DNA of 64,000 bases from Microbacterium hominis. GTDB taxonomy: Bacteria; Actinomycetota; Actinomycetes; Actinomycetales; Microbacteriaceae. Position 1 is the first letter of the stretch. Each line of letters begins with the position of its first letter. Made by a program: the position numbers and the translations under genes. Under the pieces are notes generated by a model, which was not told the DNA's origin, ran no database searches, and saw nothing but the letters and a program-made list of their open reading frames with translations. Positions 63,159-64,000 of the stretch are shown here, one piece after another. The stretch covers positions 1,364,001-1,428,000 of the forward strand of contig NZ_CP054038.1 in NCBI RefSeq assembly GCF_013282805.1, written 5' to 3'.

Positions 63159-64000
63159 GTGGCCGAACGACCGCAGATCGAGGAAGGCATCACGATCATG
63201 TACGACACCGTTCCCGCCCAGGCAGGGTTCGCCGCGCTCGCCGCCGCCTGGCTCGACGGCACGGCCGACCCGGTCTCACGCGACCGTCTGGCCGCCGGCG
63301 GCCTCGACCTGCGCGTGGAGGACCGGACCGATGCCCAGGGGTACGCCGCGTGGCTCCAGGTCGCCGCGCGCGGATTCCTGGACGGGGAGCGCACGCAGGA
63401 GCAGGTGGATGCCGCCTTCGAGCGCTCCGGGTACCGTCGGCGCTCGGCGGTGTACGACCCCGCCGCGGCGATGCCGGAGGCGCCGGTGGCGACGATCGCC
63501 TCGTGGATCGGCGGACTCACGGTGCCGGGCGGGCGCGCGGTGCCGTCCTGCGCGGTCTCGGCCGTGACCGTCTCACCGACCCACCGTCGGCGGGGCATCG
63601 CGCGGGCTCTGCTGGAGGGCGAGCTGCGGGCCGCGGCCGCGGCGGGGGTGCCGCTGGCGATGCTCACCGTGAGCGAGTCGACGCTCTACGGCCGGTACGG
63701 GTTCGCCCCCGCCGCGCTCAGCGCGTCCTGGCGCATCGACACCAAACGGGCCAGGTGGGCGGGTCCGCAGCCCGAGGGGCGGGTGGACTTCGTCCCGCGG
63801 GCGCGGCTGCGGGAGCTCGCACCCGCGCTGCACGAGCGGGTCCGACTCTCCCGGCCCGGCGAGATCGACGTGCCGGCCGGTCACTGGGACGGCATGGCGG
63901 GCACCCTGCCGGGCGCGAAGGATCCGGGACGCACGCGCGCGATCCAATACGCCGACGCGGGCGGAGAGGTGCGCGGGGTCGCCCTCTACTCGGTCCACGG
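63159..64000 (+). CDS. Eis-like GNAT N-acetyltransferase (cut by window end)
   Basis: The first 280 or so codons of an acetyltransferase, running off the window. The acetyl-CoA loop is in SAVTVSPTHRRRGIARALLE, followed by MLTVSESTLYGRYGFAPA, which matches the Eis family (about 400 residues, with a second GNAT-like and a C-terminal domain). Family members acetylate amines of aminoglycosides or proteins. The GTG at 63159 is 2 bp after ispE; an ATG at 63198 with GAGGAAGG upstream is the alternative start. Confidence 0.82.
   Translation, partial: MAERPQIEEGITIMYDTVPAQAGFAALAAAWLDGTADPVSRDRLAAGGLDLRVEDRTDAQGYAAWLQVAARGFLDGERTQEQVDAAFERSGYRRRSAVYDPAAAMPEAPVATIASWIGGLTVPGGRAVPSCAVSAVTVSPTHRRRGIARALLEGELRAAAAAGVPLAMLTVSESTLYGRYGFAPAALSASWRIDTKRARWAGPQPEGRVDFVPRARLRELAPALHERVRLSRPGEIDVPAGHWDGMAGTLPGAKDPGRTRAIQYADAGGEVRGVALYSVH

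Overview
The window is about 70% G+C and dense in genes, with GAC/GCC/CTC-type codon choice, many GTG starts and many 4-bp ATGA/GTGA gene overlaps. Together with a coproporphyrin-type heme cluster (hemE-hemY-hemQ), an actinobacterial Pmt/RsmI pair, a small DUF7882-type protein and F420-type LLM oxidoreductases, this points to a high-GC actinobacterium of the Microbacteriaceae, most likely Microbacterium or a close relative. No rRNA, tRNA, CRISPR array, transposase or prophage is visible.

Region by region. 1-8.5 kb is loosely packed and partly decayed: small conserved hypothetical genes, two LLM-class oxidoreductases, a deleted cinA/pncC remnant, and a phosphoketolase gene (xfp) that is full length except for one in-frame TGA. 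8.5-19.4 kb holds a very large APH/M23-like/class III aminotransferase fusion with a coupled 108-aa partner, an NhaA-DsbA fusion antiporter, a MarR regulator with a DUF3817 membrane protein, an RsmC/RlmG-type methyltransferase, an LLM protein, an ATP-dependent DNA ligase and a class III sirtuin. 19.5-27.5 kb carries two tandem XylF-like sugar ABC importers, both transcribed leftward, the second headed by a ROK repressor. 27.5-36.7 kb has a coupled NYN-nuclease/Gfo-Idh/MetY operon, a sulfurtransferase, a quinone-reductase-like enzyme and the HrpA helicase. After a structured 600-bp intergenic region come an ArsR regulator, an aldo/keto reductase and a DUF255/thioredoxin protein. 40.5-48.2 kb is the heme cluster: hemA divergent from hemE-hemY-hemQ-hemC-hemB-hemL. 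48.2-64 kb is housekeeping (pmt, marR, rsmI, metG, tatD, nudix, rsmA, ispE) interrupted by two MFS transporters, a metallophosphoesterase, a Stealth-family phosphotransferase and an L-GAP-reductase-like AKR. It ends in a truncated Eis-like acetyltransferase.

Expression signals. About fifteen genes show a TANNNT hexamer exactly 6-7 nt upstream of an ATG or GTG start, the signature of leaderless transcripts. This was used to decide many starts. Genes without it usually have a clear GGAGG-type site or a stop-start overlap.

Unusual structure. The 9-mer GGATGCCGC / GCGGCATCC occurs roughly fifty times in 64 kb, where about two are expected from base composition. Several gaps between genes carry different, locally repeated or inverted-repeat elements (8.3, 19.4, 36.8-37.1, 54.5 and 61.1 kb). 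The richest is a 360-bp set of diverged copies of a 20-bp motif between hrpA and the ArsR gene. These DNA-level patterns, rather than any single protein, are the least explained part of the window.
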